A stretch of DNA of 41,469 bases from a virus, in the IMG/VR virus record IMGVR_UViG_3300028829_006607, positions 1 through 41,469 of that record; one strand, 5' to 3'. Shown here piece after piece: positions 26,610-33,307 of this stretch. Position 1 is the first letter of the stretch, and every line of letters begins with the position of its first letter. The position numbers and the translations under genes are program-made. The notes below the pieces were generated by a model. The model was not told the DNA's origin, did no database searches, and worked only from the letters and a program-made list of their open reading frames with translations.

Positions 26610-26737
26610 TCTTTATTACATTTCACACAGCTACATCCTGTGCATATATCATTAGGGCACTTTTGACATTCTTCGTTACAATGACTCTCATGTAAACATT
26701 TTTTGCATAATGTATTATGGTATTGCTGAGAATCCAT
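26606..26737 (-). CDS. Cysteine-rich mini-protein (43 aa), candidate zinc binder
   Basis: A 43-residue frame with nine cysteines at 11, 14, 20, 24, 27, 32, 35, 37 and 40, giving four CxxC pairs plus histidines at 7, 16 and 19; for example ICTGCSCVKC. This would suit one or two structural zinc ions. The start lies inside the last codons of the tape-measure gene, and is preceded by GGGGAGGG, the strongest ribosome site seen in this AT-rich window. The stop overlaps the convergent gp4 stop. The frame fills what would otherwise be a 105-nt gap. Function unknown; nothing in the sequence says whether it enters the virion. Confidence 0.6.
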   Translation of the reverse strand: MDSQQYHNTLCKKCLHESHCNEECQKCPNDICTGCSCVKCNKD

Positions 26738-28394
26738 CTGGTCCCTCCCCGAAGTTATTTGTACTTTCATACGGTTTAATTTTTACTTGAGTTTCGTTTT
26801 TAGTCTGAATTGAGTTATCAATATTATTATTTTGTGTGGTCTGTCCACTTTGCATTCTCTGTTGATCTTTTAATATTTGATTCTTCTGAGCATCAGTTAA
26901 GTTATCAGGAGATGCTTCATTACCGTCACCTATTTGATTTTTAGAACCTAGAATATATTTGTTAAGAAAACTCTTACCGCCCTCTGTATTCTTAGCTAGA
27001 TCGTAAGCTGTATAACCTAGATCAGCAACCATTGCTGCAGTCATTAACCAACCTACACCAGGTACAAATAATCCAGCAGCTCCCATTGCTGCTTTTCTTA
27101 ATATAGATTTACCAGCAACTTGTGCTGCTTTACTTGTTAAATTTTTACTTGCATTAGGAGTTAACTTTTTAGCTGCGTCTAATGCTGGATTAGTAGGTTT
27201 AGGTACATTCAGTCCTTTAGGTGCTGCTTTATTAGCATTGTAAGTTTGACCACCGACTTTTTTACCATCAATTGTAGTGCCGGCAGGATATTGTTTAATG
27301 TTTGGTTTTGGTTTTGTATTTACATTTGGTTTAGGATTAGACTTAGTTAATTTAGTGCTTAAGTCTTTACCTCTTTTCATAAACTTACCTAAAAGAAGAC
27401 CTACTGCTCCTACCATACCTAATACTTTAAGTAAAGGCAAAGCTAAAAAAGCAACTAAAATAGCTGATAAAATAGGAAACTCTTTTACAAAAGCTTTTAT
27501 CTTACCTAATATACCATCAGCTTCAAATACTTTTTTTATACTTTTAAAAGTTCTTTCAAAAAAATCACCAATACCAGTAAAGAAATTCTTAATTTTTATA
27601 GCTAAAGCTTTTTGTTCTTCTTCGTCATAACCTAAAATGTTACCAATAACTCTAGTAAGACCTGATATAAGTATCTCTCCAAATGAAGCATTTTCACCAA
27701 ACCATTCAGAAGCTTTTTTTAATCCTTCTAAAAATGATATAGCTGCAAAAGCTGCAGCGCCTCCTAGAATAGCAGTTTTAAAAGTGTCTTGTATACCTTT
27801 AAGTGCTTTAGTAATACCTGTTAAGTCACCAATTTTAGAAAATGTTTTTTGAATACCTAAGCTAGTCTTTTTTAAAGTTTCAAATACTGCATCTCTTTTC
27901 TTCTGTCTTTGAGCTGTATCACCAGCAGTATCGCCAGTAGGAGATGCTTTTAACTTTGCAGTTTGTGCTTGTAAATCTTTTTTAGTAATATCAGCTTCTT
28001 TACTAGCTGCATCAGCAGATAAAAATCTACCCTTATCATCTCTAGGATCAGGAGACTGTAATCTCTCAAGTTTTTCAGATAACTTTTTAACAGTATCAGC
28101 TAACTTGTCTCTTGTTTCTTTTTGTGCAGCTAACTTTTCAGGGGAAGCAGCTCTGTTGAGAGCTTTATCAAAGGCAACTGCCATACCTTTGAAAGTAGCA
28201 TTCATAGTTATATTAAAACCTTTACCTAATGCAGTCGACGCATTACCTGCTAGTTTATCAAAAGAAGGTTTAGATGACCCACTCCTTCTTTTTTCAGCAG
28301 TTTCGTTAGTATCTTTTTTAGAGTTTTGATAATTCTGCTCTTTAAGTATTCTAACTATTTCTTGTAAGGACTGTGCTTCGGTTTTATCTGCCAC
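26715..28394 (-). CDS. 29: Tape-measure protein gp29-like, GTG start
   Basis: A 559-aa protein close in length to T4 gp29 (590 aa), the ruler that sets tail length and is ejected at infection. The N-terminal 190 residues are charged and helical. Hydrophobic segments follow near 205-225 (TAILGGAAAFAAISFLEGL), 305-340 (ILSAILVAFLALPLLKVLG) and 430-455 (AAMGAAGLFVPGVGWLMTAA), as is usual in tape measures. The C-terminus is Gln/Asn-rich. The start is GTG at 28394, overlapping the small chaperone frame, with ribosome site AGAGAGGG. Its position straight after two chaperone-like frames mirrors the lambda G-GT-H order. Confidence 0.82.
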   Translation of the reverse strand: MADKTEAQSLQEIVRILKEQNYQNSKKDTNETAEKRRSGSSKPSFDKLAGNASTALGKGFNITMNATFKGMAVAFDKALNRAASPEKLAAQKETRDKLADTVKKLSEKLERLQSPDPRDDKGRFLSADAASKEADITKKDLQAQTAKLKASPTGDTAGDTAQRQKKRDAVFETLKKTSLGIQKTFSKIGDLTGITKALKGIQDTFKTAILGGAAAFAAISFLEGLKKASEWFGENASFGEILISGLTRVIGNILGYDEEEQKALAIKIKNFFTGIGDFFERTFKSIKKVFEADGILGKIKAFVKEFPILSAILVAFLALPLLKVLGMVGAVGLLLGKFMKRGKDLSTKLTKSNPKPNVNTKPKPNIKQYPAGTTIDGKKVGGQTYNANKAAPKGLNVPKPTNPALDAAKKLTPNASKNLTSKAAQVAGKSILRKAAMGAAGLFVPGVGWLMTAAMVADLGYTAYDLAKNTEGGKSFLNKYILGSKNQIGDGNEASPDNLTDAQKNQILKDQQRMQSGQTTQNNNIDNSIQTKNETQVKIKPYESTNNFGEGPDGFSAIP

Positions 28395-28545
28395 TTTGCT
28401 TTGCTTCCCTCTCTAAGCGTTGGTTCTCTTCTTTAACGTGCGTTTCTAACATATGAAAGTATACATCCCTCTCCCACGGTAACATCATTTCTATCTCTTC
28501 AAATGACCATTTATGAAACTGTACACACGCAAAAACATTTTTCAT
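28384..28545 (-). CDS. Small frame between gp26 and tape measure; probable GT-type chaperone extension (53 aa from its first ATG)
   Basis: A 53-residue frame starting MKNVFACVQF, with HKWSFEEIEMMLPWERDVYF and a charged helix. The 'x-W/F-S-x-E-x-I-x-x-M/L-P-x-x-E-R' pattern is what I recall from the second member of tail assembly chaperone pairs and from small gp51-type annotations in marine phages. It has no good ribosome site. Its frame stays open upstream for 12 more codons to the T8 run at the gp26 stop, exactly in the -1 frame relative to gp26. It is therefore most likely made as a gp26 fusion (234 + 65 = 299 aa). It overlaps the GTG of the tape measure by 11 nt. Confidence 0.62.
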   Translation of the reverse strand: MKNVFACVQFHKWSFEEIEMMLPWERDVYFHMLETHVKEENQRLEREAKQSGR

Positions 28546-28577
28546 AAATGTTACCAAGTTGATGTGGGCGAGGTTAA

Positions 28578-28587
28578 CTAAAAAAAA
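28578..28587 (-). promoter_or_regulatory. Candidate -1 ribosomal frameshift site (T8) at the gp26 stop
   Basis: Eight consecutive T (minus strand, 28587 to 28580) run into AG, so the gp26 frame reads AGT TTT TTT TAG. A T TTT TTT heptamer is a standard -1 slippery sequence; slipping once gives TTA GTT AAC and an open frame of 65 codons that includes the 53-aa frame. A GGG lies about 8-10 nt upstream and could act as a stimulatory internal ribosome-binding element. Confidence 0.6.
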
Positions 28588-29282
28588 CTTTGCATACCCG
28601 TCAAACTCTCTTTATTTATATGCTTACAGTGAGTACATTCAAATTCATAATCAATATGAGCTTTTGGTATTGACTCATAATAATTATTCAAAGTTACGAA
28701 TTGATCAGAGTTTAATTGATTTAAAAGGTCTCTTAAATCATCCTTATCAGTTTCTGTAACATCAATAATTTCACCGTTATTTTGAATTTGAGCAATAGTG
28801 TTAGTGAATATCTCAATAACATTATCAACTTCGCTTCTTTCTTCTTTAAAAGAATGTAGCATATCAATTTTAGGAGGATGCATAACAAAAACTAATTCAT
28901 CACTTATAACAATTTCAGGTTTGAACTCTTCGTTTTCTTGAACATACACAGTATCAAGTTGTATCTCTATTTGATTGTCACCTTCACATTTATTACATTT
29001 TATCGTAACATTAACTGATTCACCAACTGATTTAGATCTTATCTTAGTAAAAAGATACTCAATATCATAAAAAGTTAAATTTTCAGCATCTAAACCTGTA
29101 CATGAACTAATAATATTTTTCATAGCTGTAGCCATTTGAACTGAGTCTTTTGATTCAGCTGCAACAAGAAGTATTTTTTCTTCAGCTACTCTAAAAGGTC
29201 TATATGTAAATTTTTCTTTAGATGAAGGAACTACATCGCTGTACTCTGGCTGAGCAAGCTTAATATTTTTTATCGCGCCCAT
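28578..29282 (-). CDS. 26: gp26-like tail/baseplate hub assembly protein (T4_baseplate family)
   Basis: A 234-aa protein of the T4 gp26 family (PF12322-like): YRPFRVAEEKILLVAAESKD (about 27-46), NLTFYDIEYLFTKIRSKSVG (about 68-87) are conserved landmarks. Two CxxC pairs, CNKC (96-99) and CTHC (216-219), could form a zinc ribbon. T4 gp26 acts in hub assembly. Its place two frames upstream of the tape measure, plus the slippery stop, suggests it acts as a tail assembly chaperone like lambda gpG. Ribosome site GAGGA lies just upstream of the ATG. The stop TAG is embedded in TTTTTTTTAG. Confidence 0.82.
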   Translation of the reverse strand: MGAIKNIKLAQPEYSDVVPSSKEKFTYRPFRVAEEKILLVAAESKDSVQMATAMKNIISSCTGLDAENLTFYDIEYLFTKIRSKSVGESVNVTIKCNKCEGDNQIEIQLDTVYVQENEEFKPEIVISDELVFVMHPPKIDMLHSFKEERSEVDNVIEIFTNTIAQIQNNGEIIDVTETDKDDLRDLLNQLNSDQFVTLNNYYESIPKAHIDYEFECTHCKHINKESLTGMQSFF

Positions 29283-29289
29283 TTTTTCC

Positions 29290-29853
29290 TCATATTATAT
29301 TTGTATAGTTTTTTATGAACTCTTTAAATTCATAACCATCTATATATACTCCAGTCTTAGATGTCTTAAGATAAGTAATATCTAAGGGAGTTAAATCATA
29401 CAAAACCTTTTTAATATCAAGACTACTAGCAGTACTATCGCTATCAGTATAAATTCTTGTTATCGATTTAGATAATGTATCTATTTCATCACTATCAGTA
29501 AAGTCTTCTTTAAAGTAATGATGTTCTGTTTCAAAAGCTATATTATCACATTTAATAATATTTTCATGCTCGTCTTCTGAATCTCTTATTTTAGTCTTTA
29601 ATGAACCAACAGTAAGTTCTAATATTTTACCAAATGTATATTGAATTACAATATTTGATTGAATATGAATATTTTTTAAATCACTATTATTACCTACTAT
29701 TTCTAAGATATAATCAGCAATAGTTTCTTTATCTAACTTAATAACAGTTAAAAACTTTTTATATTCTGAATAAGACATTCCTGTAATCCATATTTGATCA
29801 ACATATGGAGATCTATGTATATCTACAGGAGTTCTCTTATAATTAATTTCCAT
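29290..29853 (-). CDS. Hypothetical tail-cluster protein (187 aa)
   Basis: Starts MEINYKRTPVDIHRSPYVDQ. A longer frame reaches 29946, but its first 31 residues are a basic shadow of the upstream gene, and the ATG at 29853 gives a normal 11-nt overlap with that gene, so I use it. Residues around ILEIVGNNSDLKNIHIQ and IVIQYTFGKILELTVGS are loosely similar in layout to the gp26 region with LTFYDIEYLFTKIRSKSVGE, so it could be a diverged relative of gp26 or the counterpart of T4 gp51. Two Asp-Ser-Asp motifs. No membrane segment. It lies 7 nt upstream of gp26. Confidence 0.6.
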   Translation of the reverse strand: MEINYKRTPVDIHRSPYVDQIWITGMSYSEYKKFLTVIKLDKETIADYILEIVGNNSDLKNIHIQSNIVIQYTFGKILELTVGSLKTKIRDSEDEHENIIKCDNIAFETEHHYFKEDFTDSDEIDTLSKSITRIYTDSDSTASSLDIKKVLYDLTPLDITYLKTSKTGVYIDGYEFKEFIKNYTNII

Positions 29854-30319
29854 CTTTAAACGCCTTATCAATTTTCTCTTGATTCTCTCTAATCTTTTCT
29901 GCATTAGATTGAATAACAGCATCTTGAGATGCTTGAGAAGCTGCAATTAATTCTTTTATTCTTTTACCTTTAGTTGCATCACTATCTAGGTGTAAGTCTT
30001 TATTAATAATCTTTTCTATTTTTTGAGTAGCTAATCTGTCATTCGCAATATATCTCCAGGTATAACCCTTTTCAGTATATACACCGAATACAGTTTGTGA
30101 TAAACCTATCTTAACAATTATAGCATCTTTACCATCTAGAATTATATGATCGCCCTCATTGAACGATTGATTACTTTTGAACGCCCAACCTTTGGCAGCG
30201 TTCGTAGCGAAGTCTTTTAGCCATATCGCTATTATCACTGATGTGATAATACCTATCCATGGTAGTATAAAAGCAGTAATCTCTAGACTCATTGAGCTTA
30301 TATTTCCAATATTGTCCAT
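29843..30319 (-). CDS. MscS-like small mechanosensitive channel domain protein (158 aa)
   Basis: One membrane helix (about residues 14-35, AFILPWIGIITSVIIAIWL) leads directly into an MscS-type pore-flank and beta domain: LKDFATNAAKGWAF, then FNEGDHIILDGKDAIIVKIGLSQTVF and WRYIANDRLATQKIEKI. This matches the MscS order of pore helix, 'GD.I...G..G.V..I.L..T' and 'PN..L....I.N'. The C-terminal 50 residues are a charged coiled coil. Full MscS has three TM helices and a large C-terminal vestibule; both are reduced here. It lies inside the tail gene block between the gp54-like gene and the gp26 group, an unexpected place for a channel. It may alter host membrane tension responses late in infection; a virion role cannot be excluded. 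Confidence 0.7.
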   Translation of the reverse strand: MDNIGNISSMSLEITAFILPWIGIITSVIIAIWLKDFATNAAKGWAFKSNQSFNEGDHIILDGKDAIIVKIGLSQTVFGVYTEKGYTWRYIANDRLATQKIEKIINKDLHLDSDATKGKRIKELIAASQASQDAVIQSNAEKIRENQEKIDKAFKDGN

Positions 30320-30373
30320 GTCTTTTCTTTCTGTCTCTGTAGTTAGTTGTCGCTGTTACTGGTGTAACTCTCA

Positions 30374-31090
30374 TTATAAAGTCCTTGTATATTTTCTAAA
30401 ATTAAAACTAATTGATATTCTTTGAACGTCACTATTGTTATAGTCGTAAGTAAGGTTTCCGATATTAGTAACATAAGCTTCTTCAAATCTATATTCAGCC
30501 ATTTTTTTAGTTAATCCATAATCCCATTGTTGTACTTCTACTCTTCCTGTATATTCTTTGTAATAACCAACACCTTTAGTTTCAGGATCAAATACCATAT
30601 TTTGCCATTCTTCAAAAAATCTTCTCTCTCTTAAATCTTCAGCACAATAATATTGTAATGTTAATTGAGGATGTACATGATTAAAACCAATCTGTCTTCT
30701 TTCTCCATAATGTTTATGCTCAAAAGCTTCAACGTCTCTAGATGGAATCTCTGCACCCATACAAAATAAAGATAATTGTTCTCCTCTACCTATAAGATTT
30801 TGAAATATAAATCCTGAAATAGGTCTTCCTAATTTATTTGCAAATTTAGCTACTGATTGATTCGATATAAGATTTCTAATAGGCTGTGCAACATCAATAT
30901 TAAGTCCTGGTGTACCAGTAAAAATACCAGGAATGTTTAAAGTAGAACTCCTACCACCAAATAAAGCTCCAATAAGCCCTCTTCCTTGACTAGTTTTTGC
31001 GTTAGGTAAATATACATTTGCTATAAATTTATTACCTCTTGCTACTCCCGTGTCGTTAAAAATAGACGTTTTCATTAATTGTAAGCTCAT
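30374..31090 (-). CDS. 54: gp54-like baseplate-tail tube junction protein
   Basis: A 238-aa protein beginning MSLQLMKTSIFNDTGVARGN. The C-terminal half follows T4 gp54 closely in layout: HPQLTLQYYCAEDLRERRFF and EEWQNMVFDPETKGVGYY (T4 LDPLVISFRMDSEACNYRAMQDWVNSVQDPVTG), then NIGNLTYDYNNSDVQRISIS followed by FNFR (T4 SAPELSYDGDNQITTFDVTFAYR). T4 gp54 starts tail tube polymerisation on the baseplate. I use the ATG at 31090, which overlaps the upstream TGA as ATGA and has AAAGG 7 nt upstream; an earlier ATG at 31108 would add six residues. Because gp54, gp48 and tube protein gp19 share a fold, a second tube-like protein is the alternative. Confidence 0.7.
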   Translation of the reverse strand: MSLQLMKTSIFNDTGVARGNKFIANVYLPNAKTSQGRGLIGALFGGRSSTLNIPGIFTGTPGLNIDVAQPIRNLISNQSVAKFANKLGRPISGFIFQNLIGRGEQLSLFCMGAEIPSRDVEAFEHKHYGERRQIGFNHVHPQLTLQYYCAEDLRERRFFEEWQNMVFDPETKGVGYYKEYTGRVEVQQWDYGLTKKMAEYRFEEAYVTNIGNLTYDYNNSDVQRISISFNFRKYTRTL

Positions 31091-31707
31091 GTACGTGCCT
31101 TTCTCCAAACCTGTTGTACCGTCGACTTTTCAAAAGCTTCGAAAGGTAACTGTATTACAATTTCCCATTCTTGTCTAGGTATAACTGACATTTGGCTAAC
31201 CATTTGACTACTCAAATATCTTTTACATGCATGTTGTAAATATTGACTCTGTTGTAATTTTCTAGCAATTTTATCTAATGCTACTCTTCTTGTCCAACCA
31301 ACTTCAATTAATATATCTGCTCTTATTTTTGGAGGTAAATAATGCATGTTAATTCCATACCACCCATCTCTAGTTCTTTCTAATAATATAATTAAAGGTT
31401 GAGTATCATAATATGGTAATCTTTTTTTCCATTTAGGGTCATATTGATACATGACCATACTACCTATTCTTGGTCTTTCAACAGTCTTAAACCCATTTGA
31501 TACTCTATCAAACCCTTTATTCCTACTATCTTTTCTTAATCTATTTCTAAACCAATCAATAGATTCTTTTGTTCCTCTAGAAATATTTGCTTTTCTAGCT
31601 AAATTTTTATACTTATCGACTATAATATTTTTATCTAGAGGTTTTTGAGCCTCATCAATACGATTACTTCGACGGGTTTGCTGCAATGTTATACGTTTTT
31701 CGGCCAT
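31087..31707 (-). CDS. Conserved T4-like phage protein with LPYYD/HYLPPK motifs (206 aa); possible DNA end protector gp2
   Basis: A basic 206-aa protein. The N-terminal 75 residues are helical and highly charged. The core RPRIGSMVMYQYDPKWKKRL, PYYDTQPLIILLERTRDGWY, GINMHYLPPKIRADIL (about 80-130) is a motif I associate with a family found in T4-like phages, in some of which it is annotated as DNA end protector (gp2). In T4, gene 2 lies next to gene 4 near the head-tail genes. I cannot confirm gp2 from the sequence, so I leave the symbol empty. It is the first gene of the minus-strand tail operon, with ribosome site AGGAT, divergent from the plus-strand replication operon. Confidence 0.6.
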   Translation of the reverse strand: MAEKRITLQQTRRSNRIDEAQKPLDKNIIVDKYKNLARKANISRGTKESIDWFRNRLRKDSRNKGFDRVSNGFKTVERPRIGSMVMYQYDPKWKKRLPYYDTQPLIILLERTRDGWYGINMHYLPPKIRADILIEVGWTRRVALDKIARKLQQSQYLQHACKRYLSSQMVSQMSVIPRQEWEIVIQLPFEAFEKSTVQQVWRKART

Positions 31708-31715
31708 TTCAATCC

Positions 31716-31723
31716 TATAAATA
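31716..31723 (+). promoter_or_regulatory. Perfect late promoter box TATAAATA (plus)
   Basis: TATAAATA in the divergent gap 31708-31758, read toward the 56-aa gene and the ClpX operon. The predicted start near 31729 leaves a leader with AGGAG at 31745-31749 before the ATG at 31759. A minus-strand TATAAT (31728 to 31723) overlaps it and may serve the opposite operon. Confidence 0.65.
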
Positions 31724-31758
31724 TTATAACTTATTTAATCGAATAGGAGATAGTTATT

Positions 31759-31929
31759 ATGGAGCAATACATGTATTCTAAAGCAGCTCTAGGAGCAGCA
31801 CAAAAAGCATGGAATAAACTATCTAATCTTATAGACAGTAAACCTATGCTATTTAAACACCAGATGGAATTTAAGACTTTCTATGATGAGTTATGTAGAA
31901 AGATTCTATCAGATAAAGAGCAGGATTAA
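31759..31929 (+). CDS. Small hypothetical protein (56 aa)
   Basis: A short gene read from ATG 31759, nine nt after an AGGAG ribosome site and downstream of a perfect TATAAATA box. The product starts MEQYMYSKAALGAAQKAWNK and is helical, with Cys at residue 47 and an acidic end. Its stop overlaps the ATG of the next gene as TAATG, so it heads the plus-strand operon. Function unknown. Confidence 0.7.
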   Translation: MEQYMYSKAALGAAQKAWNKLSNLIDSKPMLFKHQMEFKTFYDELCRKILSDKEQD

Positions 31930-32171
31930 TGCCAACATATAATTTTAGAAATAAAGAAACTGATAAAGAGTTTACAGAATTTTTTACTACGTTTACAGAT
32001 TGTGAAAAATATCTTGAAGAGAACCCACAAATACAAAAATTACTTACTACAGCAAAATTTATCAGTGGTGTAACTACTGAAGGTGGTAAGTTACCAGGTG
32101 GTTTTAAAGATAGATTAAAAGAGATGAAGAAAAAGCATCCTAGAGCAAAAGGCGTAGATCACTTAATATGA
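31929..32171 (+). CDS. Conserved small protein, FmdB-like opening without cysteines (80 aa)
   Basis: Starts MPTYNFRNKETDKEFTEFFT, which resembles the opening of FmdB/zinc-ribbon regulators (MPTYEYRC...) but has lost the metal-binding cysteines; only one Cys (residue 25) remains. The middle AKFISGVTTEGGKLPGGFKD and the basic C-terminus are typical of a small family I recall from marine T4-like phages. Function unknown. It overlaps clpX as ATGA, so the two are coupled. Confidence 0.68.
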   Translation: MPTYNFRNKETDKEFTEFFTTFTDCEKYLEENPQIQKLLTTAKFISGVTTEGGKLPGGFKDRLKEMKKKHPRAKGVDHLI

Positions 32172-33307
32172 GTATGTTAATTAAGAAAGATAATGAGTTT
32201 CTAACTAATATGTTAGAAGGTCTTAGAGAAAAGGTTGAGCTAGCCGACGAATCAGCAGCAATTATAGATTTTACTTTACCTACCCCTAAAGAGATATACG
32301 ATTATCTAAACGAGTATGTAGTGGGTCAGGATAGAGCTAAAAAAGTTCTTTCAGTAGCAGCTCATAATCATTATAAAAGATTATTAATATACAGAGATAC
32401 TAAGTTTCAAGATAGGTTAGATAAAACTAACGTTATGCTTATAGGTCCTACTGGTACTGGTAAAACTTATCTTGTAAAAAGATTAGCTGAGTTCATGAAA
32501 GTACCTTATCACATTGCTGATGCTAATAGTTTAACTGCAGCAGGTTATGTAGGTAAAGACGTCGAAACTTTAGTAGATGGATTAATAGCTGCAGCTAACG
32601 GTGCGTTTGAAGCAGCAGGAACTGGTATTATTTTTATAGATGAGTTTGATAAGATAGCTAGAAGATGGAACGGTGGTAAGCAAAGAGATGTAGGCGGCGA
32701 AGGTGTACAGCAAGCATTACTTAAGCTTATGGAAGGTACTATGGTTGAAGTAGAACGCAACACTGGTCTAACTAGAATGAAGATACAAATTGATACTACT
32801 AATATATTCTTTATTGTAGGCGGCGCATTTGTAGGTCTTGAAGAAAATATAGGCAAGAGATTAAAAGTAGCACCTACTACTAATATTGGTGTAAATGCTG
32901 ATATAAAAGAGCATGAATACAATTCTACTTTATTAAAATATTGTAGTCCTCAAGATATAGAAGAATATGGTTTTATTCCTGAATTAATAGGTAGAATACC
33001 TTTGACTGCATCTTTAGATGAATTAACTATTCAAGATTTAATTTATATTCTTACTAAAGTAAAGAACAATCCAGTAGACCAATATACAAAGTTATTTGCA
33101 AAGTCCGATGCAAAGCTAGAGTTTACTCAAGAAGGATTGGAAGCGATAGCTAAGTTGGCTAAAGATCAAAAAACTGGAGCGCGAGGACTTAAAACTATTA
33201 TGGAGAATGTACTTTTAGATGCAATGTTTGAACTTAAAAGTACTACAGTAACTAATGATGACGTCAAAAAAATTCAATCATCTTTGGAAAGATATTCCGA
33301 AGATTAA
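32168..33307 (+). CDS. ClpX-like AAA+ protein unfoldase lacking the zinc-binding domain
   Basis: A 379-aa AAA+ ATPase close to ClpX. Walker A GPTGTGKT (93-100), pore-1 loop GYVG (126-129), Walker B IIFIDEFDK (154-162), the VGGEGVQQALLKLMEGT segment, IPELIGRIP, and sensor 2 GARGLK (337-342) are all intact, so it should hydrolyse ATP and thread substrates. The N-terminal C4 zinc domain of cellular ClpX, which recruits adaptors, is missing. The RKH loop is replaced by an NTGLTRMK-type loop and the ClpP-contacting IGF tripeptide reads IGV (240-242). It may redirect or replace host ClpX, or act without ClpP as a remodelling chaperone. Coupled to genes on both sides. Confidence 0.93.
   Translation: MSMLIKKDNEFLTNMLEGLREKVELADESAAIIDFTLPTPKEIYDYLNEYVVGQDRAKKVLSVAAHNHYKRLLIYRDTKFQDRLDKTNVMLIGPTGTGKTYLVKRLAEFMKVPYHIADANSLTAAGYVGKDVETLVDGLIAAANGAFEAAGTGIIFIDEFDKIARRWNGGKQRDVGGEGVQQALLKLMEGTMVEVERNTGLTRMKIQIDTTNIFFIVGGAFVGLEENIGKRLKVAPTTNIGVNADIKEHEYNSTLLKYCSPQDIEEYGFIPELIGRIPLTASLDELTIQDLIYILTKVKNNPVDQYTKLFAKSDAKLEFTQEGLEAIAKLAKDQKTGARGLKTIMENVLLDAMFELKSTTVTNDDVKKIQSSLERYSED

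Noticed and set aside
27277-28329. Several open frames on the plus strand opposite the tape-measure gene
   Set aside because: Antisense shadows of an Ala/Lys-rich coding sequence, with no ribosome sites and hydrophobic low-quality translations.
28613-28620. TATAAATA on the minus strand inside the end of gp26
   Set aside because: It encodes HINK codons of gp26. It could still drive the tape-measure gene, but no spacing or ribosome evidence supports this, so it is not listed as a promoter.
29854-29946. 31-residue N-terminal extension of the 187-aa tail-cluster protein
   Set aside because: It overlaps the coiled-coil end of the MscS-like gene and reads as an out-of-frame basic shadow; the ATG at 29853 gives the normal short overlap.
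30171-30374. 67-aa minus-strand frame (start 30374) between the gp54-like and MscS-like genes
   Set aside because: It lies mostly over the MscS-like gene in another frame, is rich in Arg, Tyr and His in a way unlike real neighbours, and lacks a good ribosome site.
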